DNA from: Paraplanobispora siamensis
GTDB lineage: Bacteria > Actinomycetota > Actinomycetes > Streptosporangiales > Streptosporangiaceae
Direction: 5' to 3'
DNA: 41,361 nucleotides
Assembly (NCBI RefSeq): GCF_016863175.1
Contig: NZ_BOOJ01000082.1
Location: 1 to 41,361, forward strand
A program made the position numbers and the translations under genes. Positions 14,373 through 23,204 of this stretch are shown here, piece after piece (the stretch's first letter is position 1; each line of letters begins with the position of its first letter). The notes beneath the pieces are model-generated. The model was not told the DNA's origin. It worked only from the letters and a program-made list of their open reading frames with translations, and did not search any database.

Positions 14373-16139
14373 ATGGCATCCACGGCTCTGCTCCGCCCGC
14401 TCCCCGCCGTCATGGCCGCGGTGGCCGTCGCGGGGATCGTGGCCGGAGCGGTCATGGAGACGGGCTTCCCGGTCCCGGTGAGTCAGTGGTTGTTCGTCCT
14501 GGCGTGCGCGACCCTGCCGGCGCTCGGCCTGCTCGTCGCGCTCAGGCGCCCCGACAACGTCTACGGCTGGCTGCTGCTGGCCACCGCCGACTGCCTGGGG
14601 CTGGGAGCGCTCGGCGTCGGGATCCTGCTGAGGGTCTCCGCCGATCAGCAGGTGATGACGGTCGCCGGGGTCCTCCTGGCCTCGCTGTTCGTCGTCTTCT
14701 ACGGTCTGAGCTGGGTCTTCGTCCCGCTGTTCTTCCCCGATGGGCGGTTGCCCTCGCGGGGGTGGCGGGTGGGGGCCTGGATCGCCGCGGCGGCGATCGC
14801 CGTCCACTGGACGGGCATCGTGCTGGGCCACGAGGAGCTCTACTCGATCTTCCCCACCCGCAACCCGCTGGGGCTGGCGGGAGAGGCGGGGCTGTACACC
14901 CTGCTGATGGCCGCGGGAGGACAGGCGGTGGTCCTGCTGATGGCCCTGGCGGTGCTGGTCTCCCTCATCCGGCGGTGGCTGCGGGGCAAGCCTGAGGAGC
15001 GGCGCCTGCTGCGCTGGATGATCGCCGGGCTGGTGGCGACCCTGGGCGGGTTCGTACTGATAGGGATGTTCGGCGGCGGCGGGCAGGAGTCGGTCCGCAG
15101 CATCAGCATCTTGCTGGTCATGGCCGCGATGCCCGCGGCGATCGCGGCGGCGGTCCTCCGGCACAACCTCCTCGACGTCCGGGTGGGGATCAGGGGCTCG
15201 CGTTTCTTCCTGATGTTCGACCTGCGGCCGACCGTCGGCGAGCTGCTGACGGAGCTGGGACCCGAGCTGGAGGAGGCCGGGCCCGCCGAGCAGCTCGGGC
15301 GGCTGGCGCAGGCCGTACGGGCCGGGCTGGAGATCCGGTGGGCGGCGGTCGTGCTCCCCGACGGCACGCGGCTGGTCGCGGGCGAGGAGAGCGGGGAGGC
15401 GGTGCTCACCGTGCCGGCCGGGCTGGGGCACATCGCCTGCGGGCCCAAGACCGCCGGGTGGTTCACCGCCGAGGACCGGCGCCAGCTCGCCGCGCTGGCC
15501 GTACCGGTCGGGCTGGCGATCCAGAGCGCGGCGCTGGCGGCCCGGCTGGTCGACGCGGGGGAGGCCGAGCGGCGGCGGATCGAGCGCAACATCCACGACG
15601 GGGCGCAGCAGCAGCTCGTCGCGCTCATCGCGGGCCTGGAGCTGGCCAGGGCGACCGGGAGCACGCCGGAGACCCTGGCGCTGCTGCGGGAGCAGGCCCG
15701 CCAGACCCTCGCCGACCTCCGCGAGCTGGCGGCGGGCATCCACCCGTCCGTGCTGAGCCAGGGCGGGCTGGCCGAGGCGATCGAGGAGCGCTGCTCGCGG
15801 CTGCCGGTGACGACCACGGTGACGGCCGACCCGGGGCTGCGCGCGCGGCGCTTCCCCGACCAGGTCGAGGGCGCCCTGTACTTCACGGTGAGCGAGGCGC
15901 TGGCCAACGCGCTCAAGCACGCCTCGGCCTCCCGGATCGAGGTACGGCTGACGCACGCCGCCGGGCGGCTGCAGACCACGGTGACGGACGACGGGAAGGG
16001 CTTCGACCCGGCGGCGACCGGCCGCCGGGGGCTGGGCCCGCTGGCCGACCGGCTCAGCGCCCTCGGCGGCGGCCTCGACCTGTCGAGCGCGCCGGGGGAG
16101 GGCACCCGGGTGCGCGCCTGGGTACCCGCTCCGGGCTGA
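14373..16139 (+). CDS. Orphan NarL-type sensor histidine kinase
   Basis: A 588-residue membrane kinase. Residues 1-270 contain about seven hydrophobic spans (for example LLRPLPAVMAAVAVAGIVAG, then a QWLFVLACATLPALGLLVAL span), resembling 7TM sensor regions. A GAF-like linker follows. The HisKA_3 helix ERRRIERNIHDGAQQQLVAL carries His408. The ATPase domain has SEALANALKHASAS (N-box), VTDDGKGFDP (G1) and GRRGLGPLADRLSALGG (G2). The frame is open well upstream, but this ATG begins the first hydrophobic span and fits family length. No response regulator is adjacent, so its partner is elsewhere. Convergent with the spermidine-synthase-like gene. Confidence 0.92.
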   Translation: MASTALLRPLPAVMAAVAVAGIVAGAVMETGFPVPVSQWLFVLACATLPALGLLVALRRPDNVYGWLLLATADCLGLGALGVGILLRVSADQQVMTVAGVLLASLFVVFYGLSWVFVPLFFPDGRLPSRGWRVGAWIAAAAIAVHWTGIVLGHEELYSIFPTRNPLGLAGEAGLYTLLMAAGGQAVVLLMALAVLVSLIRRWLRGKPEERRLLRWMIAGLVATLGGFVLIGMFGGGGQESVRSISILLVMAAMPAAIAAAVLRHNLLDVRVGIRGSRFFLMFDLRPTVGELLTELGPELEEAGPAEQLGRLAQAVRAGLEIRWAAVVLPDGTRLVAGEESGEAVLTVPAGLGHIACGPKTAGWFTAEDRRQLAALAVPVGLAIQSAALAARLVDAGEAERRRIERNIHDGAQQQLVALIAGLELARATGSTPETLALLREQARQTLADLRELAAGIHPSVLSQGGLAEAIEERCSRLPVTTTVTADPGLRARRFPDQVEGALYFTVSEALANALKHASASRIEVRLTHAAGRLQTTVTDDGKGFDPAATGRRGLGPLADRLSALGGGLDLSSAPGEGTRVRAWVPAPG

Positions 16140-16247
16140 GCGCCCGGGGACCCGCTCCAGGCCGGCGTTCAGGTGCCCGCCCCGGCCGGGTACCCGGGTG
16201 CCCGTGGCCGCTTCCGGCCGGGGAGCCGGCTGCCGCAGGGATGACGG

Positions 16248-17096
16248 TCAGCCGAACACGGCGGGCGGCGGGACGGGGACGATGACCGGGTCGCCGTCGT
16301 TCAGTGGCGGGGCCCCGGCGACGAACCTGCTCAGGTCGTCGCCGTGCAGGCAGCGGGCCTGGGTGAGGCCTCCGGCGGCCTTGCGGGTCAGCCCGGCCAG
16401 GGGCAGTTCGGCGCGGGAGGCGGCGACGATGAGGTTGCCGAACCGGCGGCCGCGCAGCACGCCGGGCTCGGCGAGCAGCGCCAGGTGGCGGAAGGTGCCG
16501 CCGATCGTGGCCAGGACCCGGCGGGCGAAGACGAGTCCCTTGCCGTCGGCGATGTTGACCAGCAGGGTCCCCGCCGGGCGCAGGACGCGGGCCACGTCGC
16601 CCATGTACTCGCTGGTGGCCAGGTCGATCGGCATGGTGGCGCCGCTGAAGGCGTCCAGCACGAACAGGTCCGCGGAGGAGTCGTGGAGCCCGGTGGTGGC
16701 GCTGCGGCCGTCGGCGATCCGCACCTTGAGGCGGGGCACCGACTTCAGCCGGAGCTGGTCGCGCACGAGCTGGACCAGGTCGCCGTCCGGCTCGGCGACG
16801 AGCTGCCGGGAGCCGGGACGGGTCGCCGCCACGTAGCGGGGCAGGGTGCAGGCGCAGCCCCCGATGTGCACGGCGTCCAGCGGACCCTCGCGCATCAGGT
16901 CGATCACGTCGGCCATCAGCCGGACGTACTCGAAGTCGAGGTAGGTGGGATCCTCCAGGTCGACGTAGGACTGGGGCACGCCGTCCTTCGAGATCACCCA
17001 GCCGGAGGGCCGGTCGAGGTCCCGCAGCAGATCTACCTCGCCGAAGGTCACCGGGTAACAGCCCGGCATCGGCTCTCGCGGTTCCCGCCTGACCAT
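16248..17096 (-). CDS. Spermidine-synthase-like protein
   Basis: A 282-residue soluble Rossmann protein of the spermidine synthase-like superfamily. Segments include SYVDLEDPTYLDFEYVRLM, an altered nucleotide loop VHIGGCACTLPRYVA in place of the GGGDG loop of true spermidine synthases, the acidic LVAEPDGDLV, RIADGRSATTGL, and VLDAFSGATMPIDLATSEYM. The altered loop and lack of the normal polyamine-site residues argue against plain spermidine synthesis; many actinobacterial relatives have unknown activity. The ATG used follows GAGG at a good distance; an open frame runs far upstream, antisense to the PBP gene, but is a G+C artefact. It is divergent from the PBP gene with a 57-bp gap. Confidence 0.85.
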   Translation of the reverse strand: MVRREPREPMPGCYPVTFGEVDLLRDLDRPSGWVISKDGVPQSYVDLEDPTYLDFEYVRLMADVIDLMREGPLDAVHIGGCACTLPRYVAATRPGSRQLVAEPDGDLVQLVRDQLRLKSVPRLKVRIADGRSATTGLHDSSADLFVLDAFSGATMPIDLATSEYMGDVARVLRPAGTLLVNIADGKGLVFARRVLATIGGTFRHLALLAEPGVLRGRRFGNLIVAASRAELPLAGLTRKAAGGLTQARCLHGDDLSRFVAGAPPLNDGDPVIVPVPPPAVFG

Positions 17097-17153
17097 CCCT
17101 TTGGTCCTCTTTCCTTTGATATACACCGGGTGGACACCCCTGGGAGAAACCGT
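17097..17153. promoter_or_regulatory. Divergent promoter region between spermidine-synthase-like and PBP genes
   Basis: This 57-bp, A/T-richer spacer must hold both promoters. TATACA (17120-17125) could be a -10 box for the rightward PBP gene, and TGTATA on the other strand for the leftward gene, so the two may share an overlapping core. No convincing -35 box is seen. Confidence 0.35.
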
Positions 17154-18686
17154 ATGCGCCGTCGGCCCCTCCTCGTGCTCGTCATCGTCTTTCTGACGAT
17201 CGTCGGGGGGAGCGTCTACGCGCTGACCAGGTCCACGCCGTCCAGGAGCGAGCCGGCCGCCGGGGCCGAGGAGACGGCCAGGACCTACCTGACGGCCTGG
17301 GAGGAGAGCGACCTGGCCACGATGAACAGGCTGGTGTCCGGCGCCCCGGCCGACTTCATCGAGAGGCACCGCACCTTCAGCCAGGACCTGGGGATCGAGT
17401 CGCTGACCATCACCCCGGGGCGGATCAGCTTCCGGGGCGGGCAGGCGGCCGAGATGCCCTTCGACGGGGTCAGGGAGGTGGAGGGTCTCGGCGAGTGGCC
17501 GTTCTCCTCGACGCTGAAGCTGGCCGTCAAGGACGGCCGGTGGAAGGTGCTGTGGAGTCCGGAGACGCTCCACCCCGCCCTCAAGGACGGGGGACGGCTC
17601 CGGATCAGCGAGATCTCCGGGGAGGAGGCCAGCCTGGTCACCCGGTCGGGCGAGCCGTTCCCGCACGACAACGGGGCCGAGGCGTACCTGCAGGCGCTCG
17701 GGGCGGAGCTGGAGGGCCGGACCTCGGAGGGGGGCTACGCCCTGGAGGCCGTCACGCCCGCCGGGGACGTCAAGCAGCTCCTGGTGGACGAGCCGGAGAA
17801 GGGGGAGGAGATACGCACCACCTTCTCCCGCTCGGTCCAGGCGGCGGCGGCCCGGGCGCTGGACGGGGTGGAGGGCCCCGCCGCGATCGTCGCGGTCGAG
17901 TCGGGCACCGGGGAGGTCCTCGCGATCGCCGACCGGCTGGGCGGGCAGAACGCGTTCCGCGGCCTGTACCCGCCGGGCTCGACGTTCAAGGTGGTCACCG
18001 CCGAGGCGCTGCTCTCCGCCGGGCTGACCCCGGACTCCCAGGTCGCCTGCCCCGCGACCTACTCGCCTCCCGAGGGGAGGCCGTTCCGCAACGCCGGGGA
18101 CTACGCCGCGCCCGGCCCCGTGACGCTGACCGAGGCCTTCGCGGTCTCCTGCAACACCGCCTTCGTCGAGCAGACCGTCCAGCTGCTGGCGGACGGCGGC
18201 CTGGTGCGGGCCGCCGAGCTGTTCGGCTTCAACCAGTCGCTCAAGGTCCCCGCGGTGAACTGCCAGATCAAGGCGCACGCCACGAACGACGAGCTGGCCT
18301 CCGACGCCATCGGCCAGCACTCGGTACTGGCCAGCCCGCTGTGCATGGCGCTGGTCGCCGCCGCGGTGGAGAGCGGCACCTGGCACCAGCCCCTCATGAT
18401 GGAGCGCGCGGCAGAGGAGGGGGACGCCGTCGAGTTGCCCCGCGACGTGGCGGAGGGGCTGCGTGTCATGATGCGGGCGGTGGTGACGGACGGCACCGCC
18501 TCGGAGATCCCCCTGCCGGAGGGTACGGCGGGCAAGACGGGCACCGCCGAGGCCGGCGGCGGCCGGGAGCACGCCTGGTTCATCGGCTACCGCGAGAGCG
18601 TCGCCTTCGCCGTGCTCGTGGAGAACGGCGGCGGCGGCGCACAGTCCGCCCTGCCGGTGGCCGCGCGTTTCCTGCGCGCCCTGTAG
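17154..18686 (+). CDS. Penicillin-binding protein with MecA-type NTF2 domain and transpeptidase domain
   Basis: A 510-residue envelope protein. One N-terminal membrane anchor (RRPLLVLVIVFLTIVGGSVYA) is followed by an NTF2-like MecA_N domain (about 35-135, ARTYLTAWEESDLATMNRLV) and a transpeptidase domain. The catalytic motifs are complete: STFK (Ser276, Lys279), SCN (332-334) and KTGT (461-464). The usual class B dimerisation domain is short or missing, so the protein resembles small PBP2a-like actinobacterial transpeptidases that cross-link peptidoglycan. Such proteins can have low beta-lactam affinity, which is inference here. The ATG follows GGGAGA. Divergent partner: spermidine-synthase-like gene. 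Confidence 0.93.
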   Translation: MRRRPLLVLVIVFLTIVGGSVYALTRSTPSRSEPAAGAEETARTYLTAWEESDLATMNRLVSGAPADFIERHRTFSQDLGIESLTITPGRISFRGGQAAEMPFDGVREVEGLGEWPFSSTLKLAVKDGRWKVLWSPETLHPALKDGGRLRISEISGEEASLVTRSGEPFPHDNGAEAYLQALGAELEGRTSEGGYALEAVTPAGDVKQLLVDEPEKGEEIRTTFSRSVQAAAARALDGVEGPAAIVAVESGTGEVLAIADRLGGQNAFRGLYPPGSTFKVVTAEALLSAGLTPDSQVACPATYSPPEGRPFRNAGDYAAPGPVTLTEAFAVSCNTAFVEQTVQLLADGGLVRAAELFGFNQSLKVPAVNCQIKAHATNDELASDAIGQHSVLASPLCMALVAAAVESGTWHQPLMMERAAEEGDAVELPRDVAEGLRVMMRAVVTDGTASEIPLPEGTAGKTGTAEAGGGREHAWFIGYRESVAFAVLVENGGGGAQSALPVAARFLRAL

Positions 18687-18768
18687 GGCAGACGGGTCTC
18701 CCGGCCGGTCCCAGGTCGTGGCGGAAAACCACGGCGGGGGAAGAGCCGGATGCTGTAGGGAAAATCAC

Positions 18769-18799
18769 AACTTACGGTTACGTAAGTTACGGTACCGTA
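18769..18799 (+). promoter_or_regulatory. Two adjacent palindromes upstream of the hemolysin III gene
   Basis: AACTTACG-gtta-CGTAAGTT (18769-18788) overlaps TACGGTACCGTA (18788-18799), a perfect 12-bp palindrome. Both contain TTACG/CGTAA half-sites and end five bases before the start codon. The A+T content stands out. This resembles paired TetR-family operators that block the promoter and start region, which is inference. Confidence 0.65.
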
Positions 18800-18804
18800 G
18801 GTTC

Positions 18805-19479
18805 ATGGCCCCGATCGTTGCTGAGAAGACGTCGCTGCCGGAGTCGATCAAGCCGCGTCTGCGCGGCTGGCTGCACGCCGGAGCGCTGCCTGTCACGCTC
18901 ATCGCCGGATTCGTCCTGGTCGCCCTGGGACCCACCCTGCAGGCGCGGCTCGCATCAGTGATCTACGCGATCACATCCGGCCTGCTCTTCGGCATCTCGG
19001 CCACCTACCATCGCGGCACGCTCTCGCCGCGGCTGGAGGAGGCGCTGCGCCGGCTCGACCACGCCAACATCTACCTGATCATCGCGGGCACCTACACGCC
19101 CTTCGCGCTGCTGGCGCTGGACGGCGCGGCCCGTGTGGTGGTCCTGTCCGTGATCTGGGTGGGGGCGATCGCCGGAGTGCTGTTCCGGGTGCTGTGGACC
19201 CGTGCGCCCCGCTGGCTGTCCACCGCCCTCTACATCGCCCTGGGCTGGACGGCCGTGTTCGTGCTGCCCCAGCTGATGGAGGGCGCGGGGGTGGCCGCGG
19301 TGGTCCTGGTCATCGTCGGCGGCGTGCTGTACACCGCGGGCGGGATCGTCTACGGCCTGCGCCGCCCGGATCCCTCGCCCCGCTGGTTCGGCTTCCACGA
19401 GGTCTTCCACGCCTTCACCCTCGCCGCCTATCTGGTGCAGTACGTCGCGGTGTCCCTGGTGGTCTACGGGGCGGCGTAG
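18805..19479 (+). CDS. Hemolysin III (YqfA/PAQR) family membrane protein
   Basis: A 224-residue integral membrane protein with about seven spans. Family motifs are present: RGWLHAGALPVTLIAG, GISATYHRG with the conserved Ser and His69, RRLDHANIYLIIAGTYTPFAL (Asp85, His86; 21 residues shown as RRLDHANIYL and IIAGTYTPFAL), and GFHEVFHAFT near the C-terminus, which together form the PAQR-type metal site. The name hemolysin III comes from a Bacillus member; most bacterial members are linked to membrane lipid homeostasis instead. The start follows the double palindrome directly. A PPOX gene begins 10 bp downstream and is probably in the same operon. Confidence 0.93.
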   Translation: MAPIVAEKTSLPESIKPRLRGWLHAGALPVTLIAGFVLVALGPTLQARLASVIYAITSGLLFGISATYHRGTLSPRLEEALRRLDHANIYLIIAGTYTPFALLALDGAARVVVLSVIWVGAIAGVLFRVLWTRAPRWLSTALYIALGWTAVFVLPQLMEGAGVAAVVLVIVGGVLYTAGGIVYGLRRPDPSPRWFGFHEVFHAFTLAAYLVQYVAVSLVVYGAA

Positions 19480-19489
19480 GGTGCCCACC

Positions 19490-19870
19490 ATGACGAGCAT
19501 CGCTGACCTGGCGGCCGAGCAGTACGTGTCGGTGACCACCTTCCGCAAGAACGGCACCGGCGTCCCCACCCCGGTCTGGGCGGCGCCCGACGGCGCGGGA
19601 CTGGTGATCTGGACCCCCGCCTCCGCCGGGAAGGTCAAGCGGATCAGGAACAACCCCGAGGTCACCCTCAAGGCCTGCGACCTGCGCGGGAACACGCGGG
19701 GCGAGGAGGTCAAGGGGCGGGCGGAGATCCTGTCCGCCGAGGAGACCGAGCGGGCGCGCGGCCTGCTGCGCAGGAAGTACGGCCTGCAGGGCCGGCTGGT
19801 CATCCTCGGCAGCAAGATCCGCCGGGGGAGCGCCGGCACCGTCGGCATCCGCATCACCCCCGCCGGCTGA
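19490..19870 (+). CDS. PPOX-class F420-dependent oxidoreductase
   Basis: A 126-residue split-barrel protein. The pattern EQYVSVTTFRKNGTGVPTPVW, LVIWTPASAGKVKRIRNNPEVTLKACDLRGN and VKGRAEIL is typical of small F420-binding PPOX proteins in actinobacteria (segments cited here in part; key residues are the Lys-Val-Lys-Arg-Ile-Arg block that contacts the cofactor phosphate). It probably carries out deazaflavin-linked reductions of unknown substrates. It begins 10 bp after the hemolysin III gene; an in-frame GTG at 19481 is possible, but the ATG has the better-spaced AGGG. Confidence 0.9.
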   Translation: MTSIADLAAEQYVSVTTFRKNGTGVPTPVWAAPDGAGLVIWTPASAGKVKRIRNNPEVTLKACDLRGNTRGEEVKGRAEILSAEETERARGLLRRKYGLQGRLVILGSKIRRGSAGTVGIRITPAG

Positions 19871-19918
19871 ACGCCCACCCGGGCCGGGACCGCGTGAACG
19901 CCCGGCCCGGTGGTCGGG

Positions 19919-21118
19919 TCAGCTCGCGGCGAGGCCGAGGCGGCGGGCGGCGAGCTCGGCGTAGAGGGCGGCGCCGTCCGGGAGCACGGCGTCGTCGAAG
20001 CGCGCCTCCGGGGCGTGGTTGTAGGCGGCCTTGCCCGGGTCGAGGTCCGACGGGCACGCGCCGAGCGCCACGAACGCCGAGGGGACCTCGTTGCACACGA
20101 GGGAGAAGTCCTCCGCCCCGGTGAACGGCTGCGGCGCGGTGACGAACCGCTCACCGCCGTAGACCTCCCGGACGGTCGCCCCGACGAAGTCGGCCTCGGC
20201 CCCGTTGTTGACGGTGACCGGGTAGCTCATCGGGAAGGAGGTCTCCACCTCGAGCCCGTGGGCCGCCGCGACGCCCTCGACCACGGTGACCGCCCGCTCC
20301 CGGACGCGCTCGTGGGAGGCGGCGGAGAACGACCGGATGGTGACCTCGAAGCGGGCCTCCTCCGGGATCACGTTGTCGGTCGTCCCGGCGTGGAAGCTGC
20401 CGACGGTGACGACCACCGGGTCGAACACGTCGAAGCCGCGCGTCACCATGGTCTGCAGCGCCAGGACCATCTCGCACGCCGCCGGGATCGGGTCCTTGGC
20501 GCGGTGCGGGGCCGAGCCGTGCCCTCCCGCGCCGCGCACGGTGACGATGAGGGTGTCGGCGGCGGCCATCATCGGCCCGCCCCTGGTGATGAACATGCCC
20601 TGCGGGAGCACCGAGCTGATCACGTGCAGGGCGTAGGCCGCGACCGGGCGCTCACCCGCCGCGTCCAGCACGCCCTCCTCGATCATGAACTTCGCGCCGA
20701 GGTGGCCCTCCTCGCCGGGCTGGAACATGAAGATCACGTTCCCGGCGAGCCGGTCACGCCGGGCGGCCAGCAGGTGAGCCGCCCCGGCGAGCATGGTGGT
20801 GTGCAGGTCGTGCCCGCAGGCGTGCATCCGGCCGTCCAGCAGGGAGGTGACCTCCGCGTCGCCGCGCTCGGAGACGGGCAGCGCGTCCATGTCGCCGCGG
20901 AGCAGCACGGTCGGGCCGGGCAGCGCGCCCCGCAGCACCGCGGTGACCGAGCTCAGCTGTTCGCCGAGCCGTACCTCCAGTGGCAGTCCCGACAGCGCGG
21001 CCAGCACCTTCTCCTGGGTCCTGGGCAGATCGAGGCCGAGCTCGGGTTCCCGGTGCAGGGCGTGACGCAGACGGGTCAGCTCGTCGCGCATGTCGGCGGC
21101 GGATTCGCGGAAGGACAC
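19919..21118 (-). CDS. M20-family amidohydrolase/metallopeptidase
   Basis: A 399-residue cytoplasmic zinc amidohydrolase of the M20D (hippurate hydrolase/IAA-amino acid hydrolase) type. Visible motifs are LHREPELG (21-28), LLRGDMDALPV with its metal Asp, HACGHDLHTTML (Cys101, His103), the catalytic FQPGEEG (Glu136, Glu137), ALHV with His165, and GGHGSAPH in the lid domain. The family removes N-acyl groups from amino acids. It starts with GTG eight bases after GAGGAG. It is divergent from the lysine aminotransferase gene over a 240-bp gap; a role in amino acid turnover with that enzyme is possible but not shown. Confidence 0.93.
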   Translation of the reverse strand: MSFRESAADMRDELTRLRHALHREPELGLDLPRTQEKVLAALSGLPLEVRLGEQLSSVTAVLRGALPGPTVLLRGDMDALPVSERGDAEVTSLLDGRMHACGHDLHTTMLAGAAHLLAARRDRLAGNVIFMFQPGEEGHLGAKFMIEEGVLDAAGERPVAAYALHVISSVLPQGMFITRGGPMMAAADTLIVTVRGAGGHGSAPHRAKDPIPAACEMVLALQTMVTRGFDVFDPVVVTVGSFHAGTTDNVIPEEARFEVTIRSFSAASHERVRERAVTVVEGVAAAHGLEVETSFPMSYPVTVNNGAEADFVGATVREVYGGERFVTAPQPFTGAEDFSLVCNEVPSAFVALGACPSDLDPGKAAYNHAPEARFDDAVLPDGAALYAELAARRLGLAAS

Positions 21119-21357
21119 CGGGCACTCCTCTGACGTTCCGTACGTGGACGCTCTGACCGCACCCTAGCCGCGTTCGGGCGATTTGTGTCCTTCGCCGGGA
21201 CCCTCAACGGAAGATCGTAAGGAGATCGTCCGGCGGCGGGAGTTCCGGACCATTGAAATGCGAAGAATCTCCGCGCAGAATGCCGTTCGAGCGTAATGTC
21301 TTCAGGTAGACGCGCCCAAGACGGGGAATCATCTTTCCAGCTCACAGTGGAGGGGAT

Positions 21358-22656
21358 ATGGACGTTCACGGCCGCCTCGCCCGTCACCTGCTGGTCGACG
21401 GCTACAGACTCGTTCTGGACCTGGAACGCAGCCGGGGTTCCCGGCTCGTCGACGCCCGCACCGGCCGTGAATACCTGGACTTCTACACCTTCTTCGCCTC
21501 GGCGCCGCTCGGCGTGAACCCGTTCGACGACGATCCGGAGTTCCTGGCCCTGCTCGGCAGGATCGCCGCGAACAAGCCCGCCAACTCCGACCTCTACACC
21601 GGGCACCTGGCCGACTTCGTCGAGACCTTCACCCGCGTGCTCGGCGACCCGGAGCTGCCCCACCTGTTCTTCGTCGAGGGCGGCGCCCTCGCCGTGGAGA
21701 ACGCGCTGAAGTGCGCCTTCGACTGGAAGAGCCGGCACAACGAGGCCAACGGGCGCTCTCCGGAGCTGGGCACGAAGGTGCTCCACCTGACCCGGGCCTT
21801 CCACGGCCGCAGCGGCTACACCCTCTCGCTGACGAACACCGACCCGGTCAAGACCGATCGCTTCCCGAAGTTCGACTGGCCCCGCATCGAGGTGCCCGCC
21901 GTCCACTTCGGGGACGTCGAGGCCGCCGAGGAGCGCGCCCTGGCGCAGGCGCGGGCCGCCTTCGCGCGCCACCCGCACGACATCGCCTGCTTCATCGCCG
22001 AGCCGATCCAGGGGGAGGGCGGCGACAACCACATGCGCGCCGAGTTCCTGCAGGCCATGCAGGACCTCTGCCACGAGCACGACGCGCTGTTCGTGCTGGA
22101 CGAGGTCCAGACCGGCGGCGGGGCCACCGGCACCCCGTGGGCCTACCAGCAGCTCGGCCTCCGGCCCGACGTGGTCGCCTTCGCCAAGAAGGTCCAGGTC
22201 GGCGGGGTGATGGCGGGCCGCAGGGTGGACCTGGTGCCCGACAACGTCTTCCGGATCAGCGGCCGGATCAACTCGACCTGGGGCGGCGGGCTGGTCGACA
22301 TGGTCCGCTCCCGCCGGATGCTGGAGATCATCGAGCGGGACGGCCTGATCCCGCGCGCGGCCGAGCTGGGGGAGGAGCTGCTCACCGAGCTGCGGAAGAT
22401 GCAGGCGAGCCTGCCCGAGACGGTGGACAACGTCCGGGGCCGCGGCCTGATGTGCGCCTTCGACCTCCCGTCGCCGGCCGACCGCGACGAGCTGGTGGCC
22501 AGGCTCAGGGAGGACGAGGGCGTGCTGGTGCTGGCGTGCGGTGAAAGGTCGGTACGGCTGCGCCCGGCGCTCTCGGTGACGCCGGAGGAGATCGGGGAGG
22601 GCGTCTCCGCCATCGCCAGGACTCTGACCGGGTGGGATCTGCGGATGTCGGCGTAG
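21358..22656 (+). CDS. L-lysine 6-aminotransferase (lysine epsilon-aminotransferase)
   Basis: A 432-residue class III PLP aminotransferase. It moves the epsilon-amino group of L-lysine to 2-oxoglutarate, giving allysine/piperideine-6-carboxylate. LAT-specific features include DFYTFFASAPLGVNPF, NKPANSDLYTG, AEPIQGEGGDNH, DEVQTGGGATGTPWAYQQ and the cofactor lysine in FAKKVQVGGVMAG (Lys277 or Lys278). Length is normal for LAT. The enzyme starts lysine catabolism and, in beta-lactam producers, aminoadipate supply, but no piperideine-6-carboxylate dehydrogenase or beta-lactam genes are nearby. GGAGGGG precedes the ATG. The 240-bp upstream gap holds no gene and no promoter I can name. Confidence 0.95.
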   Translation: MDVHGRLARHLLVDGYRLVLDLERSRGSRLVDARTGREYLDFYTFFASAPLGVNPFDDDPEFLALLGRIAANKPANSDLYTGHLADFVETFTRVLGDPELPHLFFVEGGALAVENALKCAFDWKSRHNEANGRSPELGTKVLHLTRAFHGRSGYTLSLTNTDPVKTDRFPKFDWPRIEVPAVHFGDVEAAEERALAQARAAFARHPHDIACFIAEPIQGEGGDNHMRAEFLQAMQDLCHEHDALFVLDEVQTGGGATGTPWAYQQLGLRPDVVAFAKKVQVGGVMAGRRVDLVPDNVFRISGRINSTWGGGLVDMVRSRRMLEIIERDGLIPRAAELGEELLTELRKMQASLPETVDNVRGRGLMCAFDLPSPADRDELVARLREDEGVLVLACGERSVRLRPALSVTPEEIGEGVSAIARTLTGWDLRMSA

Positions 22657-22709
22657 GCCCCCGGACATCGGCGCGGGCCCGTGGACGTCAGGGCGGGCCC
22701 GCCGTCCGC

Positions 22710-22746
22710 CGGCGCGCCCCCGGTGCCGCCGGCCGGTGGCGCGCCG
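22710..22746. terminator. Hairpin between lat and the convergent LuxR gene
   Basis: CGGCGCGCC pairs with GGCGCGCCG over a 19-base loop (22710-22718 with 22738-22746). The hairpin sits between convergent genes and is probably a bidirectional terminator. Confidence 0.5.
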
Positions 22747-22752
22747 CGGAAT

Positions 22753-22998
22753 TCAGAGGGGGTCGTCGCGGGTGGCCCGCAGCCACAGGCCGATGGCGGT
22801 CACCCGCGAGTCCACGCCCAGCTTGGCGTAGATCCGGTTCACATGGTTCTTGACGGTCTTCTCACTGAGGAACAGGTGCTGGGCGATCTGCCCGTTGGAG
22901 TGACCGTTCGCGATCAGCTCCATGACTTCGGTCTCGCGCCTGCTCAAGCCCGTCACGACTTTGGGTTCGGCGTTGAACCCGGCATCGTCGACTCTCAT
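22753..22998 (-). CDS. Solo LuxR-type HTH regulator
   Basis: An 81-residue protein that is essentially one GerE/LuxR DNA-binding domain (residues 17-75: [50 protein letters not shown]). There is no receiver or ligand domain. Such solo proteins are common in actinobacteria and may act constitutively or by dimerising with others. GGAGG precedes the ATG at good spacing. It is divergent from the GH39-like lipoprotein gene over a 305-bp gap with a striking palindrome, so that gene is a candidate target. Confidence 0.9.
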   Translation of the reverse strand: MRVDDAGFNAEPKVVTGLSRRETEVMELIANGHSNGQIAQHLFLSEKTVKNHVNRIYAKLGVDSRVTAIGLWLRATRDDPL

Positions 22999-23154
22999 CC
23001 GGCCTCCGTGGCAGCAACACGGTCAGGTCGCCGAGGCCCCCGCTCTTACGGCGTAGCGATAGCAGCGAGCATAACCCGCAATATCCATTTTTGGTGGACA
23101 AGTCGAAAGTAGGGAGAAAACCCGACGGTCGGCCACGAACATCCGGACAAATCC

Positions 23155-23189
23155 GATCTCCATGGAGATCTGGGTGATCTACGGTGATC
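23155..23189. promoter_or_regulatory. Perfect 16-bp palindrome with clustered GATC in a 306-bp gene-free gap
   Basis: GATCTCCATGGAGATC (23155-23170) is a perfect palindrome, followed by two more GATC-containing copies of GTGATC (GATC at 23176 and 23186). The four GATCs are spaced 12, 9 and 10 bp, close to one helical turn. It lies between the solo LuxR gene and the GH39-like gene. LuxR-type or other dimeric regulators could bind here. The rest of the gap (22999-23304) holds no gene. Confidence 0.55.
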
Positions 23190-23204
23190 CCGGGCCGGAC
23201 GGTA

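Noticed and set aside
16344-18572. Very long open frames that extend the PBP gene upstream and the spermidine-synthase-like gene upstream, each antisense to the other
   Set aside because: They arise from high third-position G+C. Domain starts, ribosome sites and the 57-bp A/T-richer gap place the true starts at 17154 and 17096.
21358-22656. Start of a beta-lactam biosynthesis cluster
   Set aside because: lat is alone; no pcbAB, pcbC or piperideine-6-carboxylate dehydrogenase is seen, and lat is also a catabolic gene.
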